Below, one piece after another: positions 20,967-30,262 of a stretch of DNA of 64,000 bases. The notes under the pieces are model-generated. The model saw only the letters and a program-made list of their open reading frames with translations, had not been told where the DNA came from and did not search any database. The DNA comes from Iodobacter violaceini (GTDB lineage Bacteria > Pseudomonadota > Gammaproteobacteria > Burkholderiales > Chitinibacteraceae). Positions within the stretch are counted from its first letter, which is position 1, and every line of letters begins with the position of its first letter. The position numbers and the translations under genes are program-made. The stretch is from the NCBI RefSeq assembly GCF_011601265.1, contig NZ_JAAOLX010000003.1, positions 124,001 through 188,000 on the forward strand, given 5' to 3'.

Positions 20967-22163
20967 ATGAGTACAGCCTCTACCGCATTATCCACCATTG
21001 ACAGCCGCAGATTTTTTGATAAGGCCCTCAGCTATGGCATTACTGAGGGCCTTATTTCAGCAGAAAAATTAATACAGATTCAAACTGATTTAGCCAAAGG
21101 TATGGTGCAGATTGCCAATTATTTTGGTACAGCCTATCTGCGCCCGGATATTGAATTATCACTGATCCGGATGGTGAATTTAATCAGCCTCTATCTTGAA
21201 GAAATATCCAAAGGTGATCTGCGGCTTGCCGCGCTGTCTTTAAGCAAAAACACCCTGCTGTCACATTCTAAAGCGGGTGCGGATATGCTCAGAAAACTGC
21301 ACGCCATGCCGCAGGATACTTTACTGGTAAGCAAATCAGGCGAAGAGGCAATCAGCTATCTGAATCAGCAAACGGCACAAGAGCGTATTTCATTTGCTAA
21401 ATATCTGGAAGAATTAAAACAAAAACAGCAGTACCAGCAAAAAATTGATCTTGGGTTTTGGCTGGCAAAAAAATTATCGCTGGCCGCTAATGAGTTTTGC
21501 GATGCAGAATCGCTGATTCAAACAACCATGCTGATCTTATTTAATAAAGATGCAAAATTAAAACTTCCCAGCCGGGCAGAGCTGGATAAGCTGATTAAAA
21601 CAGCCAAAAAATCAGGGCTGGATACAGAACGATTTAATCAGTTTTTTTCTGCCGCGCCTGCCCAAATACAAAACACAGCGCAGTCAGAAATGGCCGGATT
21701 TATTGCCTTTGAGCTTCCTAAAATCAAGGCGGCTCAATTTATGCCGGAAACCTGCTATTTCCTTGATGCCGATATCAGCGAAATCAGCAATCACGATCAT
21801 CAGCTGGCCCAAAACTGGCGCAAGTTAAGCCATGATAATGATGAACAATCCATGGCAACGCTATTTTTATTAGCCGCAACAGAGCTGCCTTTAAAATCTT
21901 CCCTGCTTAAAAGAGAAGCAAAAGAGCTGATTAGCAAATACAGAGAATCCGGTTTTAATGCTGAAGCCATCAGGCAATTTATTGAACATATTATCCCTGT
22001 GGCTTATCAGGAAGAGCTCACCAGATATTGGAATAGCGAGTTGAAAAACACAGCAAGTTACGAGCTGGCTAATGATGATCCCGAACGCCCGGATTTTTAT
22101 ATGGAAAGAGCGCTCAAATACTTGCAATCAATTTGTAATGCAAGCTGGAAAGGAAGGAATTAA
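20967..22163 (+). CDS. Uncharacterised helical protein, last gene of the J-domain operon
   Basis: 398 residues, nine bases after the previous gene, with AAAGGGAAAG ahead of the ATG. The sequence is Leu/Lys/Glu-rich, has no signal peptide or transmembrane segment and appears all-helical, with repeated LxxL-type helices. No catalytic motif is visible and I do not recognise the family. With the two preceding proteins it forms a set of three soluble proteins attached to a dedicated J protein. Confidence 0.7.
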   Translation: MSTASTALSTIDSRRFFDKALSYGITEGLISAEKLIQIQTDLAKGMVQIANYFGTAYLRPDIELSLIRMVNLISLYLEEISKGDLRLAALSLSKNTLLSHSKAGADMLRKLHAMPQDTLLVSKSGEEAISYLNQQTAQERISFAKYLEELKQKQQYQQKIDLGFWLAKKLSLAANEFCDAESLIQTTMLILFNKDAKLKLPSRAELDKLIKTAKKSGLDTERFNQFFSAAPAQIQNTAQSEMAGFIAFELPKIKAAQFMPETCYFLDADISEISNHDHQLAQNWRKLSHDNDEQSMATLFLLAATELPLKSSLLKREAKELISKYRESGFNAEAIRQFIEHIIPVAYQEELTRYWNSELKNTASYELANDDPERPDFYMERALKYLQSICNASWKGRN

Positions 22164-22270
22164 CGCTGATTCGCCCGGCAGTGTGTCCTTGCAGGCAGCC
22201 CTGTTATTTTCTTGCCAAATATAGTGATATGACGTCAGAATAAACACTATGATTGCTTAAGGAAAATGAC

Positions 22271-22708
22271 ATGAATGCCCTGCAAGCCCTCCTCTCCGCA
22301 GAAATTATTATTCCTGTTGTCTCTGTTTTAATGCCGGTGTTTATTGTGGCCATCGTGTTTTACTTTCGCCACCAAAAGCTTCAGTTACAGCATGAAACCA
22401 TTCAAAAAATGCTGGCGAAAGACTTACCCATTCCCCCCGAGCTGTTTAATACGCCATCTAAAGCAGGGGCAGAAAATTTATTTTCTGCCAAAGCAGACAA
22501 AGGTGCCAAAGACCATCCAGGCCGTCGATTACACGAGGCATGCACCCTCATCGGGATAGGAGCAGGTTTAATGGTGTTTTTCCACTTCAGTGGTTTTTCA
22601 CCTGTTTTATGCTGGGCTGGCGCTATTCCGCTTGCACTGGGTATGGCCCGATTACTTGCAGTATTACTTGAACCACTTGTATCTAAAAAGGTAAGTATTG
22701 ATGACTAA
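22271..22708 (+). CDS. Small inner-membrane protein, DUF6249-like
   Basis: 145 residues: one N-terminal membrane helix (IIIPVVSVLMPVFIVAIVFYF), a short cytoplasmic part (HQKLQLQHETIQKMLAKDLP, with a PIPPELF motif), and two C-terminal hydrophobic segments. This layout resembles DUF6249 proteins of unknown function. The ATG at 22271 has TTAAGGAAA upstream. It overlaps the next gene by eight bases. Confidence 0.65.
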   Translation: MNALQALLSAEIIIPVVSVLMPVFIVAIVFYFRHQKLQLQHETIQKMLAKDLPIPPELFNTPSKAGAENLFSAKADKGAKDHPGRRLHEACTLIGIGAGLMVFFHFSGFSPVLCWAGAIPLALGMARLLAVLLEPLVSKKVSIDD

Positions 22709-23156
22709 ACCGTGTTTTATCCGCTATGCCAATTTAGATGATTTAAACCAATTAGCCCCTTTATTTAATGCTTATCGCATTTTTTATCAGCAAGAGAGCA
22801 ATCTGCAAATTGCTCATGATTTCTTGCAGCAGAGGCTGGCATTAAATGAAAGCGTTATTTTATTAGCCAGCGATCAGGAAGGTATTGGGCTTGGTTTTAT
22901 CCAGCTCTACCCTTCTTTTTGCTCTATTGCTGCAGCCAGAGTCTGGGTTTTATATGATTTATTTATTGATGAAGCAGCCAGAGGCCAGGGAATCTCGCGC
23001 CTGCTGATGGAAAAAGCCCGCCTTCACGCCATACAAACCGGCGCAGTGCGCCTTGATTTATCTACTGCTCATAGTAATCAGCGCGCCCAAGCTTTATATG
23101 AATCCCTGGGCTACCAGCCTGACCAGACTTATCGCTATTACAGCTTAGAAATTTAA
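22701..23156 (+). CDS. GNAT-family N-acetyltransferase
   Basis: 151 residues, one GNAT fold. The acetyl-CoA loop is seen as DEAARGQGISRLLMEKA, followed by LDLSTAHSNQRAQALYESLG typical of strand 5 and helix 4. It transfers an acetyl group to an amine of unknown substrate. The ATG at 22701 overlaps the end of the small membrane-protein gene and is preceded by AAGGTAAG. Confidence 0.88.
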   Translation: MTKPCFIRYANLDDLNQLAPLFNAYRIFYQQESNLQIAHDFLQQRLALNESVILLASDQEGIGLGFIQLYPSFCSIAAARVWVLYDLFIDEAARGQGISRLLMEKARLHAIQTGAVRLDLSTAHSNQRAQALYESLGYQPDQTYRYYSLEI

Positions 23157-23296
23157 ACTGATCTGTGGAATATTGATCGCATCAGTTTGTTTATTAAAAT
23201 ATAAGTTGCTGAATATTAAATAAGTATGACTGTCATTTAATAAGTAAAGCTCAGGGGGTACAATGGCTCGTCTGTCATTCCCTGAGCCTGTTCACC

Positions 23297-23920
23297 ATGA
23301 CTATTCGCGCCGTTGTCTTTGATTTTGGTGGTGTTTTATTTGATTGGAATCCTGAATATCTTTATCGTAAATTAATTAGCGATGAAAAAGAGCGAGCCTT
23401 TTTCTTAAGCCATGTGTGTAATGGCGAATGGAATATCGAACAAGACCGTGGCCGCAGCATTAGCGATGCCATCCGGATCAAACAAGCCGAATTTCCTGAA
23501 TATGCCGATTGGATTGCCGCATTTTATGCCCGCTGGCCGGAAACATTAAATGGCACCTTGCCAGATGGTGTTGCGCTGATGGAACAATTGGAAGCGGCCA
23601 ATGTTCCGCTCTATGGCTTAACTAATTGGTCGAATGAAACCTTTCCCTATGCATGGGAAAACTATCCTTTGCTTCACCGTTTTAAAGACATTGTGGTTTC
23701 TGGCCGCCTCGGCTTAATTAAACCTGATCCGGCCATTTATCAGGCCATGTTTGAAAGAATTGCGCTTTCTATCCAAAATTTACAACCGGATGAGCTGGTT
23801 TTTATCGACGATGTGGCAAAGAATGTGAATGCGGCTACAGAATCAGGCTGGCATGGTATTCACCATACCAGTGCCAAGGAAACCGCATTACAGCTCCATC
23901 AATTAGGCGTGCAATTTTAA
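23297..23920 (+). CDS. HAD-superfamily hydrolase (subfamily IA)
   Basis: 207 residues. HAD motifs: I, DFGGVLFDWN near residue 9 (the nucleophile position is Asp, and the usual second Asp is replaced by Gly as in YihX-type enzymes); II, LTNWS; III, Lys in LIKPDPAIY; IV, FIDDVAKN. It is expected to dephosphorylate a small phosphosugar or similar. Its stop overlaps the next start by one base. Confidence 0.88.
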   Translation: MTIRAVVFDFGGVLFDWNPEYLYRKLISDEKERAFFLSHVCNGEWNIEQDRGRSISDAIRIKQAEFPEYADWIAAFYARWPETLNGTLPDGVALMEQLEAANVPLYGLTNWSNETFPYAWENYPLLHRFKDIVVSGRLGLIKPDPAIYQAMFERIALSIQNLQPDELVFIDDVAKNVNAATESGWHGIHHTSAKETALQLHQLGVQF

Positions 23921-24213
23921 TGACGATCCACCACACTCCCCGTGTAAGCATTTTGTACTGCACACAGTGCAACTGGTTACTTCGCTCGGCATGGCTTGCG
24001 CAAGAGCTGCTTTCCACTTTTGCACAAGAGCTGGGAGAAGTCGCTTTACAACCTGGTACGGGGGGTGTTTTTGTTGTGCACTGTATGGATACGCTGATCT
24101 GGGATAGAAAAATCGAAGGGCGATTCCCTGAAGCAAAAGAGCTGAAACAAAGAGTCAGAGATTTAATCGCTCCGGAAAAACCTTTGGGCCATAGCGAAAA
24201 GCAAGCAGACTAA
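23920..24213 (+). CDS. SelT/SelW/SelH (Rdx) family redox protein, Cys form
   Basis: 97 residues with the redox motif CTQC near residues 15-18 (VSILYCTQCNWLLRSAWLAQ) in the thioredoxin-like position used by selenocysteine in eukaryotic homologues. The start overlaps the HAD stop (TAATG), so the two are coupled. The biochemical role of bacterial members is undetermined. Confidence 0.85.
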   Translation: MTIHHTPRVSILYCTQCNWLLRSAWLAQELLSTFAQELGEVALQPGTGGVFVVHCMDTLIWDRKIEGRFPEAKELKQRVRDLIAPEKPLGHSEKQAD

Positions 24214-24330
24214 ACGCCAGATCCAATCATCAAAACACTGAAAAATACAGCTGCAGCTGAATAAGCGCTTAGCGAACACTAGCAAACTTGCTTATGTTGA
24301 TTTAAACCCGTCCTGTGTTAAGTTACGCCC

Positions 24331-24810
24331 ATGCTTAAGTATCTTTTTATTTCTATCCTGTGTATTGCCCCGCTAGCCCACGCTGATATCTACAAATATG
24401 TGGACGAGCACGGCAATGTTACATTTTCAAATATCCCCATGCGTAATGCACAGCGTATTCTGGCAGAGCCGGGTGCGCTGATTCCTGCCCCGCGCTCACG
24501 TGGTAATTCCTCCCCTAAGGAGCGCAGCCCGCAAACCGCTACGCCAGGCAATTTCCCGCGTGTTGACGCTGCAACGCAAAAAAGCCGGGACAGTAACCGC
24601 CAGCTGATCCTGAACGAAGAGCTGGCCAGCGAGCAAAAAAATCTGGCCGAAGCTCGCCGTTTACTCGCAGAAGCGGAAAGCAGCAGAAGCGCAGAAGAAA
24701 AAGCCAGCCCACAAAAGTATGTCGAAAAAATGGGCCGCATTCGTAATAATATGACGCTGCATGAAAAAAACATCACTGCACTGCAATCCGAAATCAGCCG
24801 CCTGCGCTAA
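24331..24810 (+). CDS. DUF4124-domain periplasmic protein
   Basis: 159 residues. Signal peptide of about 18 residues (LFISILCIAPLAHA) followed at once by the DUF4124 core, IYKYVDEHGNVTFSNIP; then a low-complexity Pro/Ser region and a C-terminal coiled coil rich in Glu, Lys and Arg. Function unknown. It lies upstream of glnL, as a DUF4124 gene often does in betaproteobacteria, but an NtrC palindrome between them suggests separate control. Confidence 0.82.
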   Translation: MLKYLFISILCIAPLAHADIYKYVDEHGNVTFSNIPMRNAQRILAEPGALIPAPRSRGNSSPKERSPQTATPGNFPRVDAATQKSRDSNRQLILNEELASEQKNLAEARRLLAEAESSRSAEEKASPQKYVEKMGRIRNNMTLHEKNITALQSEISRLR

Positions 24811-24857
24811 GCAATTTCCCATCGCTTACTCTTCTTTCTGACGCACCATCAACTTAA

Positions 24858-24884
24858 AGCAATGCACCACCATGGTGCATTGCT
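24858..24884. promoter_or_regulatory. Perfect NtrC palindrome upstream of glnL
   Basis: The core TGCACCA-CCA-TGGTGCA (24863-24879) is the NtrC consensus without mismatch, and the symmetry extends to 12 bp on each side of a 3-base centre. It lies about 100 bp before the glnL start. By analogy with enterobacterial glnL it is likely to serve autoregulation. Confidence 0.8.
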
Positions 24885-24984
24885 CGTGTATGCTTCAGTC
24901 TGAAGCAGCAAAACAGGCCATTCTTCTGCTGGCCCACAAATTGCTAGAACCCCATAGATAAACGATCTTACAGGGCAAGCCGCC

Positions 24985-26052
24985 ATGAGCCATTCTGCCT
25001 TTTCCGGTCTTGAGTTTCTGGACGATGCCGTAATTGCCGTTGCTGCAGACGGTACACTGGTTTACGTTAATCCGGCAGCAACCGATCTGCTTGGCCTGCG
25101 CCAGGATGATGTGGGAATGACGCTCTCCGCCAGTCTGGAGCCCCACAGCCCCATTGTGAGCGCCGTCATCACCGCCTGCACAGAAAATATCAGCATCACC
25201 GAGCACGAGCTGCTGCTGTCCACCAACCATGGTGATGTTTACGTTACGCTCACAGCCAGCCCCATCGAAACCAGCGCTGCTGCAGCCCTTGTTGAAATCC
25301 GTCAGATGGATCAGCAACGTAAAATAGTGAATGAAGCCAGGCTGCAAGCGCAGCAGCAAGCCAACCGCGAGCTAATCCGTAATCTGGCACACGAGATTAA
25401 AAATCCACTTGGCGGCATACGCGGCGCAGCGCAATTATTATCGAGTGAGCTGCACAGCCGCGAGCTGCAAGAATATACCCAAGTGATTATTGATGAATCG
25501 CAGCGCCTGCAAAGGCTGCTCGACCGCCTGCTTACGCCTCACCGCCTGCCTAAGCTTACCGAATTAAATATTCATGAAGTATTAGAGCGCGTACGCAGCC
25601 TTGCATTGGCAGAAACCCCCAATGGCTTATCTGTAAAGCGGGATTACGACACCAGCCTGCCCAGCCTGATTGCCGATCAGGAGCAACTGATACAGGCCGT
25701 ACTCAATATTGTGCGCAACGCCGTGCAAGCCATGGCGGGGGTAGGAGAGATTTTCCTGCGTACCCGAATCGCACGGCAGGTTACGCTGAACCGGCGTCGT
25801 TTTCCGCTTGCGCTGCAAATTCAAATTATTGATAACGGCCCGGGGATACCTGATTCGCTCAAGGAAACACTGTTCTATCCCTTAGTTTCCGGCCGTCCCG
25901 GCGGTACAGGTATCGGCCTGCATCTGGCCCATACTTTTGTAGTACAGCACCACGGTACGATTGAATTTGAAAGCCGTCCCGGCCAAACCTGCTTTAGCCT
26001 GCTGCTTCCACTCAATGGCTGGCAATATAAACCGAATCAGGAGACCGTATGA
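24985..26052 (+). CDS. glnL: Nitrogen-regulation sensor kinase NtrB
   Basis: 355 residues, no membrane helix. The N-terminal PAS domain (VIAVAADGTLVYVNPAATDL) is followed by HisKA with the phospho-His at 136 in NLAHEIKNPLGG, and by HATPase with DNGPGIP and GGTGIGL. It phosphorylates or dephosphorylates NtrC according to PII status. Overlaps glnG by ATGA. Confidence 0.95.
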   Translation: MSHSAFSGLEFLDDAVIAVAADGTLVYVNPAATDLLGLRQDDVGMTLSASLEPHSPIVSAVITACTENISITEHELLLSTNHGDVYVTLTASPIETSAAAALVEIRQMDQQRKIVNEARLQAQQQANRELIRNLAHEIKNPLGGIRGAAQLLSSELHSRELQEYTQVIIDESQRLQRLLDRLLTPHRLPKLTELNIHEVLERVRSLALAETPNGLSVKRDYDTSLPSLIADQEQLIQAVLNIVRNAVQAMAGVGEIFLRTRIARQVTLNRRRFPLALQIQIIDNGPGIPDSLKETLFYPLVSGRPGGTGIGLHLAHTFVVQHHGTIEFESRPGQTCFSLLLPLNGWQYKPNQETV

Positions 26053-27449
26053 GCGCAGTCTGGATTATTGATGACGACCGTTCTATTCGTTGGGTTTTTG
26101 AAAAAGCCCTTGCCCGAGAAAACATCTCGCATTCCAGTTTTGCCTCTGCCACCGAAGCACTGGCAAAACTATCGCAGGAACAACCTCAGGCAATCGTTTG
26201 CGATATCCGTATGCCAGGCGAATCCGGCCTGCAGTTTTTAGAAATTGTGAAGCAAGACTGGCCGGACCTGCCCGTGATTATCATGACGGCTCATTCTGAT
26301 TTAGACAGTGCCGTATCTGCTTTTCAAGGGGGTGCTTTTGAATATTTACCCAAGCCTTTTGATGTAGACCAGGCCACCGCTTTAGTCAGACGTGCCATAG
26401 AAGAAAACGAGCGTTTTACCCGGCAGGAAGGCGGCCCCGTACCAGCAAACTCGTCCGTACCAGAAATCCTGGGCCAGGCTCCTGCCATGCAGGATGTATT
26501 CAGGGCCATTGGCCGCCTGAGCCAATCTGCGGCCACCGTACTGATCACAGGCGAATCAGGCAGCGGTAAAGAGCTGGTCGCCCGTGCACTGCACCGGCAC
26601 AGCCCGCGCTCTGCCCGCCCCTTTGTTGCCATCAACACTGCAGCAATCCCAAAAGATTTACTTGAGTCTGAATTATTCGGCCACGAAAGAGGCGCTTTTA
26701 CCGGCGCGGATGCCAAACGGCAGGGCCGCTTTGAGCAGGCCGAAAGCGGCACGCTGTTTTTAGATGAAATCGGCGATATGCCATCCGAGCTGCAAACCCG
26801 CCTGCTGCGCGTTTTATCTGATGGCTTTTATTATCGGGTGGGCGGGCACCAGCCCATTAAAGCCAATGTGCGCGTGATTGCGGCAACCCATCAGCATTTA
26901 GAAGATCGCGTTAAGCAAGGGCAATTCCGGGAGGACCTGTTTCACCGCCTGAATGTCATTCGCCTGCGCTTACCCGCACTGCGGGAGCGATCTGAAGATA
27001 TCCCGCTGCTGGCGCGGTTTTTTCTGAGTAAATCTGCAGCAGAGCTGGGTATCGAAGCAAAACGCCTGAGCGATGATGCCATGGCAAAGCTGGCCGCTTT
27101 TAGTTTTCCCGGCAATGTGCGCCAGCTGGAAAACCTTTGCCACTGGATTACCGTAATGGCCCCCGGCGCCTTAGTACAGGCAGGCGATTTACCACCGGAG
27201 CTTAATAACGGAGAAATACTCAGCAAGAGCGGAGACTGGCTGAGCCACCTTGGCGTTGAGATCAGCCAGCGTCTCAGCCGTGGCGACAGCCGTATTCTGG
27301 ACGAGCTGACCCCCGCTTTCGAGCGTATTGTGATCGGGCGTGCTCTTGCCTTTACAGGGGGCAAACGCATTGAAGCGGCAGAATTACTGGGCTGGGGCAG
27401 AAATACTCTCACCCGAAAAATTCAGGAACTCGGCATGGAGAATAATTAG
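26049..27449 (+). CDS. glnG: Nitrogen-regulation sigma-54 activator NtrC
   Basis: 466 residues: receiver domain with Asp 52 in CDIRMPGESG; AAA+ domain with Walker A GESGSGKE, the sigma-54 contact loop GAFTGA and the arginine-finger region; C-terminal Fis-type HTH (KRIEAAELLGWGRNTLTRKI). Phosphorylated NtrC activates sigma-54 promoters; a matching enhancer and promoter precede glnA in this window. Coupled to glnL by a four-base overlap. Confidence 0.96.
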   Translation: MSAVWIIDDDRSIRWVFEKALARENISHSSFASATEALAKLSQEQPQAIVCDIRMPGESGLQFLEIVKQDWPDLPVIIMTAHSDLDSAVSAFQGGAFEYLPKPFDVDQATALVRRAIEENERFTRQEGGPVPANSSVPEILGQAPAMQDVFRAIGRLSQSAATVLITGESGSGKELVARALHRHSPRSARPFVAINTAAIPKDLLESELFGHERGAFTGADAKRQGRFEQAESGTLFLDEIGDMPSELQTRLLRVLSDGFYYRVGGHQPIKANVRVIAATHQHLEDRVKQGQFREDLFHRLNVIRLRLPALRERSEDIPLLARFFLSKSAAELGIEAKRLSDDAMAKLAAFSFPGNVRQLENLCHWITVMAPGALVQAGDLPPELNNGEILSKSGDWLSHLGVEISQRLSRGDSRILDELTPAFERIVIGRALAFTGGKRIEAAELLGWGRNTLTRKIQELGMENN

Positions 27450-27482
27450 ATTTAAGCTTCACAGATAAAACAATCAGCCATT

Positions 27483-27508
27483 AAAAAGCCGCATTGCTGC
27501 GGCTTTTT
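27483..27508. terminator. Bidirectional terminator between glnG and the glycine-zipper gene
   Basis: Stem AAAAAGCCGCA / TGCGGCTTTTT with a TTGC loop. The A and T runs make it usable from both converging genes. Confidence 0.88.
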
Positions 27509-27526
27509 AATGAAACCCGGGGTTAA

Positions 27527-28225
27527 TTAATTACCTGATTGCACGATGCTGTCACCACTCGTACGTACACGATCGCCCTGATTAAACGGTGGACGCTCCT
27601 GGAAGCTGTAAGTGCGTTCGCTTTCATCTTCAAACGACACACGTACTTCATAAACCGTCACACTGCGATATTGTTTTTCTACCTGGTGGCCGGCAACTGC
27701 ACCGCCAATCGCCCCCAGTACTTCTGCCACAGTACGTCCATTACCGCCACCAATCTGATGGCCAATTACTCCCCCCAAAACGCCGCCAGCAACAGCGCCA
27801 CCGCCAGAAGCCTCGCCTTTTTTCTCAACGGAGCGGATCGAAATCACGCGGCCGCAGCTTCGGCAAATTTCTTTAGGAGGCAAAGGGCGCAGTGTTGGAT
27901 CGGGTTGAGCCACTTCAGCAGGTTTAGCCACAGGCTTGGTCACAACCGGCTTAGGTTTGGGGGTTGGATGCGGCTTTGCTGCAGGCGCAGGGACGGGCGC
28001 AGGTGCCGCAGTTGGCACAGCAGTGGGTAATGCAGTGGGCGCTGGCGTAGCAACCAGCGCCAGCACAGGGGCACTGGCAACGGCTGGGGCCGATGCAACA
28101 ACAGCCTGTGGCTCTGCAGCAGGTTTACCAATAAAGCCCAGCCAATTGGCCATACCTACTCCTGAAGCCAAAATCACCGAAGCGGCCGCAGCTAAAAATA
28201 GCGGATGAGTTTTAGGCTCTGACAT
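27527..28225 (-). CDS. Glycine-zipper 2TM-domain envelope protein
   Basis: 232 residues from ATG 28225, which follows GGAGATG. An N-terminal membrane anchor (LFLAAAASVILASGVGMANW) leads into a long Ala/Pro/Val-rich linker with Lys-Pro repeats; then a CRSCG motif and a glycine-zipper segment (GGGAVAGGVLGGVIGHQIGG, GAIGGAVAGHQ) of the SlyB/YcfJ type; then a basic C-terminal domain. The anchor plus Pro-rich spacer suggests it reaches across the periplasm. The role is unknown, presumably envelope integrity. Confidence 0.78.
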   Translation of the reverse strand: MSEPKTHPLFLAAAASVILASGVGMANWLGFIGKPAAEPQAVVASAPAVASAPVLALVATPAPTALPTAVPTAAPAPVPAPAAKPHPTPKPKPVVTKPVAKPAEVAQPDPTLRPLPPKEICRSCGRVISIRSVEKKGEASGGGAVAGGVLGGVIGHQIGGGNGRTVAEVLGAIGGAVAGHQVEKQYRSVTVYEVRVSFEDESERTYSFQERPPFNQGDRVRTSGDSIVQSGN

Positions 28226-28423
28226 CGTGCATCTCCAAAAGAATATAGTGGGCAGGCTGATCACGCACATTGCGTAAAAACTGAGGTATCTGTCAGAACT
28301 GCCCTATGCCGCTATCCTGCCGTTTTTTTATAAAAAATGCAGTGAAAATCGACACTAACACGGAGGTATTTTTCACCTGATGATTACTGTAAGTACTTGT
28401 TACTGATTGTTTTTTACCGCACA

Positions 28424-28452
28424 CAAAAAAGGCCGTGCTCAACACGGCCTTT
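28424..28452 (-). terminator. Rho-independent terminator of the chemoreceptor gene
   Basis: Stem AAAGGCCGTG / CACGGCCTTT with a 5-nt loop, followed on the minus strand by a T run (A tract 28425-28430 on the plus strand). Confidence 0.88.
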
Positions 28453-28469
28453 GCTGAAAAAAAACAAGC

Positions 28470-30089
28470 TTACAATCTGAATTGTTTAATTAAAACTTCC
28501 AGCTGATCTGAAACCTGTTTAATAGATTGAGCAACCGCTACGGTGCTTTGCGCTGCATCTAAAGTACCAGACGAAAAATTAGCGACTTCATCAACATCAT
28601 TACGGATCGCCTGGCTGGACTGCACCTGCGCCGCTAATGCATCGCCAATCAAACCAACAACCAATGCCGTAGCCGCCGATTCTGCCCGGATCGCTTTGAC
28701 TGCTTCGCCCCCTTCCTTGGTCTGCCTTATCCCTTCTTTAAGCTGAACAACCATTCCATCCATACGTGATTTGGCTGTCTGGCCACTATCCTGCACCGCG
28801 TTAATGGTATCGCCAATTTCACGTGTAGCGGTACTGGTACGCTCTGCCAGCTTACGTACTTCATCGGCAACCACAGCAAACCCGCGCCCCTGCTCACCCG
28901 CTCTTGCCGCTTCAATCGCAGCATTCAGGGCCAGCAGATTAGTCTGATCAGCCACCTCACGGATCACTGCAATAACCGCAGAAATACTGCCTACCCGCTG
29001 TGCCAAATCATCAATACTGCTTTGAGTTTCACCCACGGAATGTTCAATTTCCGAGAAGCGGTCAACTGCCGCAGAAATAACGGAAAGCCCCTGTGCAGAA
29101 ATCTCTGTTGCGGCCTCACTTTGTCCTTTGGCTGTTTTTGCCTGTTGCTCAGCCTGCTGGGTCTGATGAGTAAACTCCTCAGCTGTCTGAGCAATTCTCG
29201 ATGCCGCCTTACTTTGTGCGCCAACGTACTGATTGCTGCTTTCCGCCTTAGCCACAATTTCATCACCGGATGCATGCAGGGTATGCACAACAGATGACAG
29301 CTGCGAAATTACATCGCGCAAAGATTTACGCATCCGCAGCACCGAGCCGTAGATACTTTGTGAAGATACATTGGCCGGGCGATCGTCGGCTTGCAAATTA
29401 CCATCCGCCACAATCTGCACCAAAGCCATTACATCATTGGGCTCGCCGCCCAGATCACGCAATAAATTACGCACGGCAGCCAGCATAATCGCAGCCACTA
29501 TCGCTGCAACGCCCAGACAGATCAAAACCTGCCAGCGGGCATTGCCCCAAAAACGCGCATCTGCCTCTGCAAAGCTGATTCCATTACCTACAATCCAGCC
29601 CCAGCGTGGTGTTTTTTGAGCAACAGAAAGTAAATCAACGACTTTGCCATCGCGCTTGGATGTCCACCAGTATTCAGTGAGTGCACCGCCTGATTTATCC
29701 AGTGCCGCCTGAGCAATCGCCCCCACGCTATTGCCTGCCGCATCTTTAAAATCATTAAAGCTGGTGCCGTGCAATTGCGGATCGAGCGGCGTGGCAACAA
29801 AGTTTAATTTATCGTCCACCACATAAACGTATTCAGACTTATGGTATTTATTTTCCCGCAACAATTGAGTGGCAATCTCTTTAGCCTGAGCCTCGGGAAG
29901 TTTGCCTGCAGCAGCTAAGTTTTCCAGCTGCACAATGCCGTTATAGGTGCTGCCCATTAATTGTTTGATACGGGCACTATTATCGTCATTACTGGCCTGG
30001 CGCATCGTCCATAGCCCAACCAGCATGATGCCGATTAAAGCCAGCAATATACTAAACGCCAGCAGATATACTTTTTTACGTAATGACAT
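28470..30089 (-). CDS. Methyl-accepting chemotaxis protein with Cache sensor
   Basis: 539 residues. Membrane helix 1 ([19 protein letters not shown]), a periplasmic single Cache domain ([31 protein letters not shown]), membrane helix 2 near 185-205, then a long cytoplasmic coiled coil with the conserved hairpin tip [13 protein letters not shown]. It signals to CheA/CheW; ligands of single-Cache receptors are often small organic acids, but this one is unknown. The ATG at 30089 follows GGGGAGAA. It ends at a strong terminator. Confidence 0.92.
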   Translation of the reverse strand: MSLRKKVYLLAFSILLALIGIMLVGLWTMRQASNDDNSARIKQLMGSTYNGIVQLENLAAAGKLPEAQAKEIATQLLRENKYHKSEYVYVVDDKLNFVATPLDPQLHGTSFNDFKDAAGNSVGAIAQAALDKSGGALTEYWWTSKRDGKVVDLLSVAQKTPRWGWIVGNGISFAEADARFWGNARWQVLICLGVAAIVAAIMLAAVRNLLRDLGGEPNDVMALVQIVADGNLQADDRPANVSSQSIYGSVLRMRKSLRDVISQLSSVVHTLHASGDEIVAKAESSNQYVGAQSKAASRIAQTAEEFTHQTQQAEQQAKTAKGQSEAATEISAQGLSVISAAVDRFSEIEHSVGETQSSIDDLAQRVGSISAVIAVIREVADQTNLLALNAAIEAARAGEQGRGFAVVADEVRKLAERTSTATREIGDTINAVQDSGQTAKSRMDGMVVQLKEGIRQTKEGGEAVKAIRAESAATALVVGLIGDALAAQVQSSQAIRNDVDEVANFSSGTLDAAQSTVAVAQSIKQVSDQLEVLIKQFRL

Positions 30090-30262
30090 CAATCATTCTC
30101 CCCAAAGCTTTCTGAATTTTTTCTTTACCATCGTCTGCTTATATACGGTGAGTCCGTAAGGAATGCAAGAAGAAAGCGACTTTAGCCCTTATTCTGGCGA
30201 GAAAATTACAATTCACTTTTTTTAAAAGATTTAATAACTTTTAAACCAGCGCATCGTTTACA

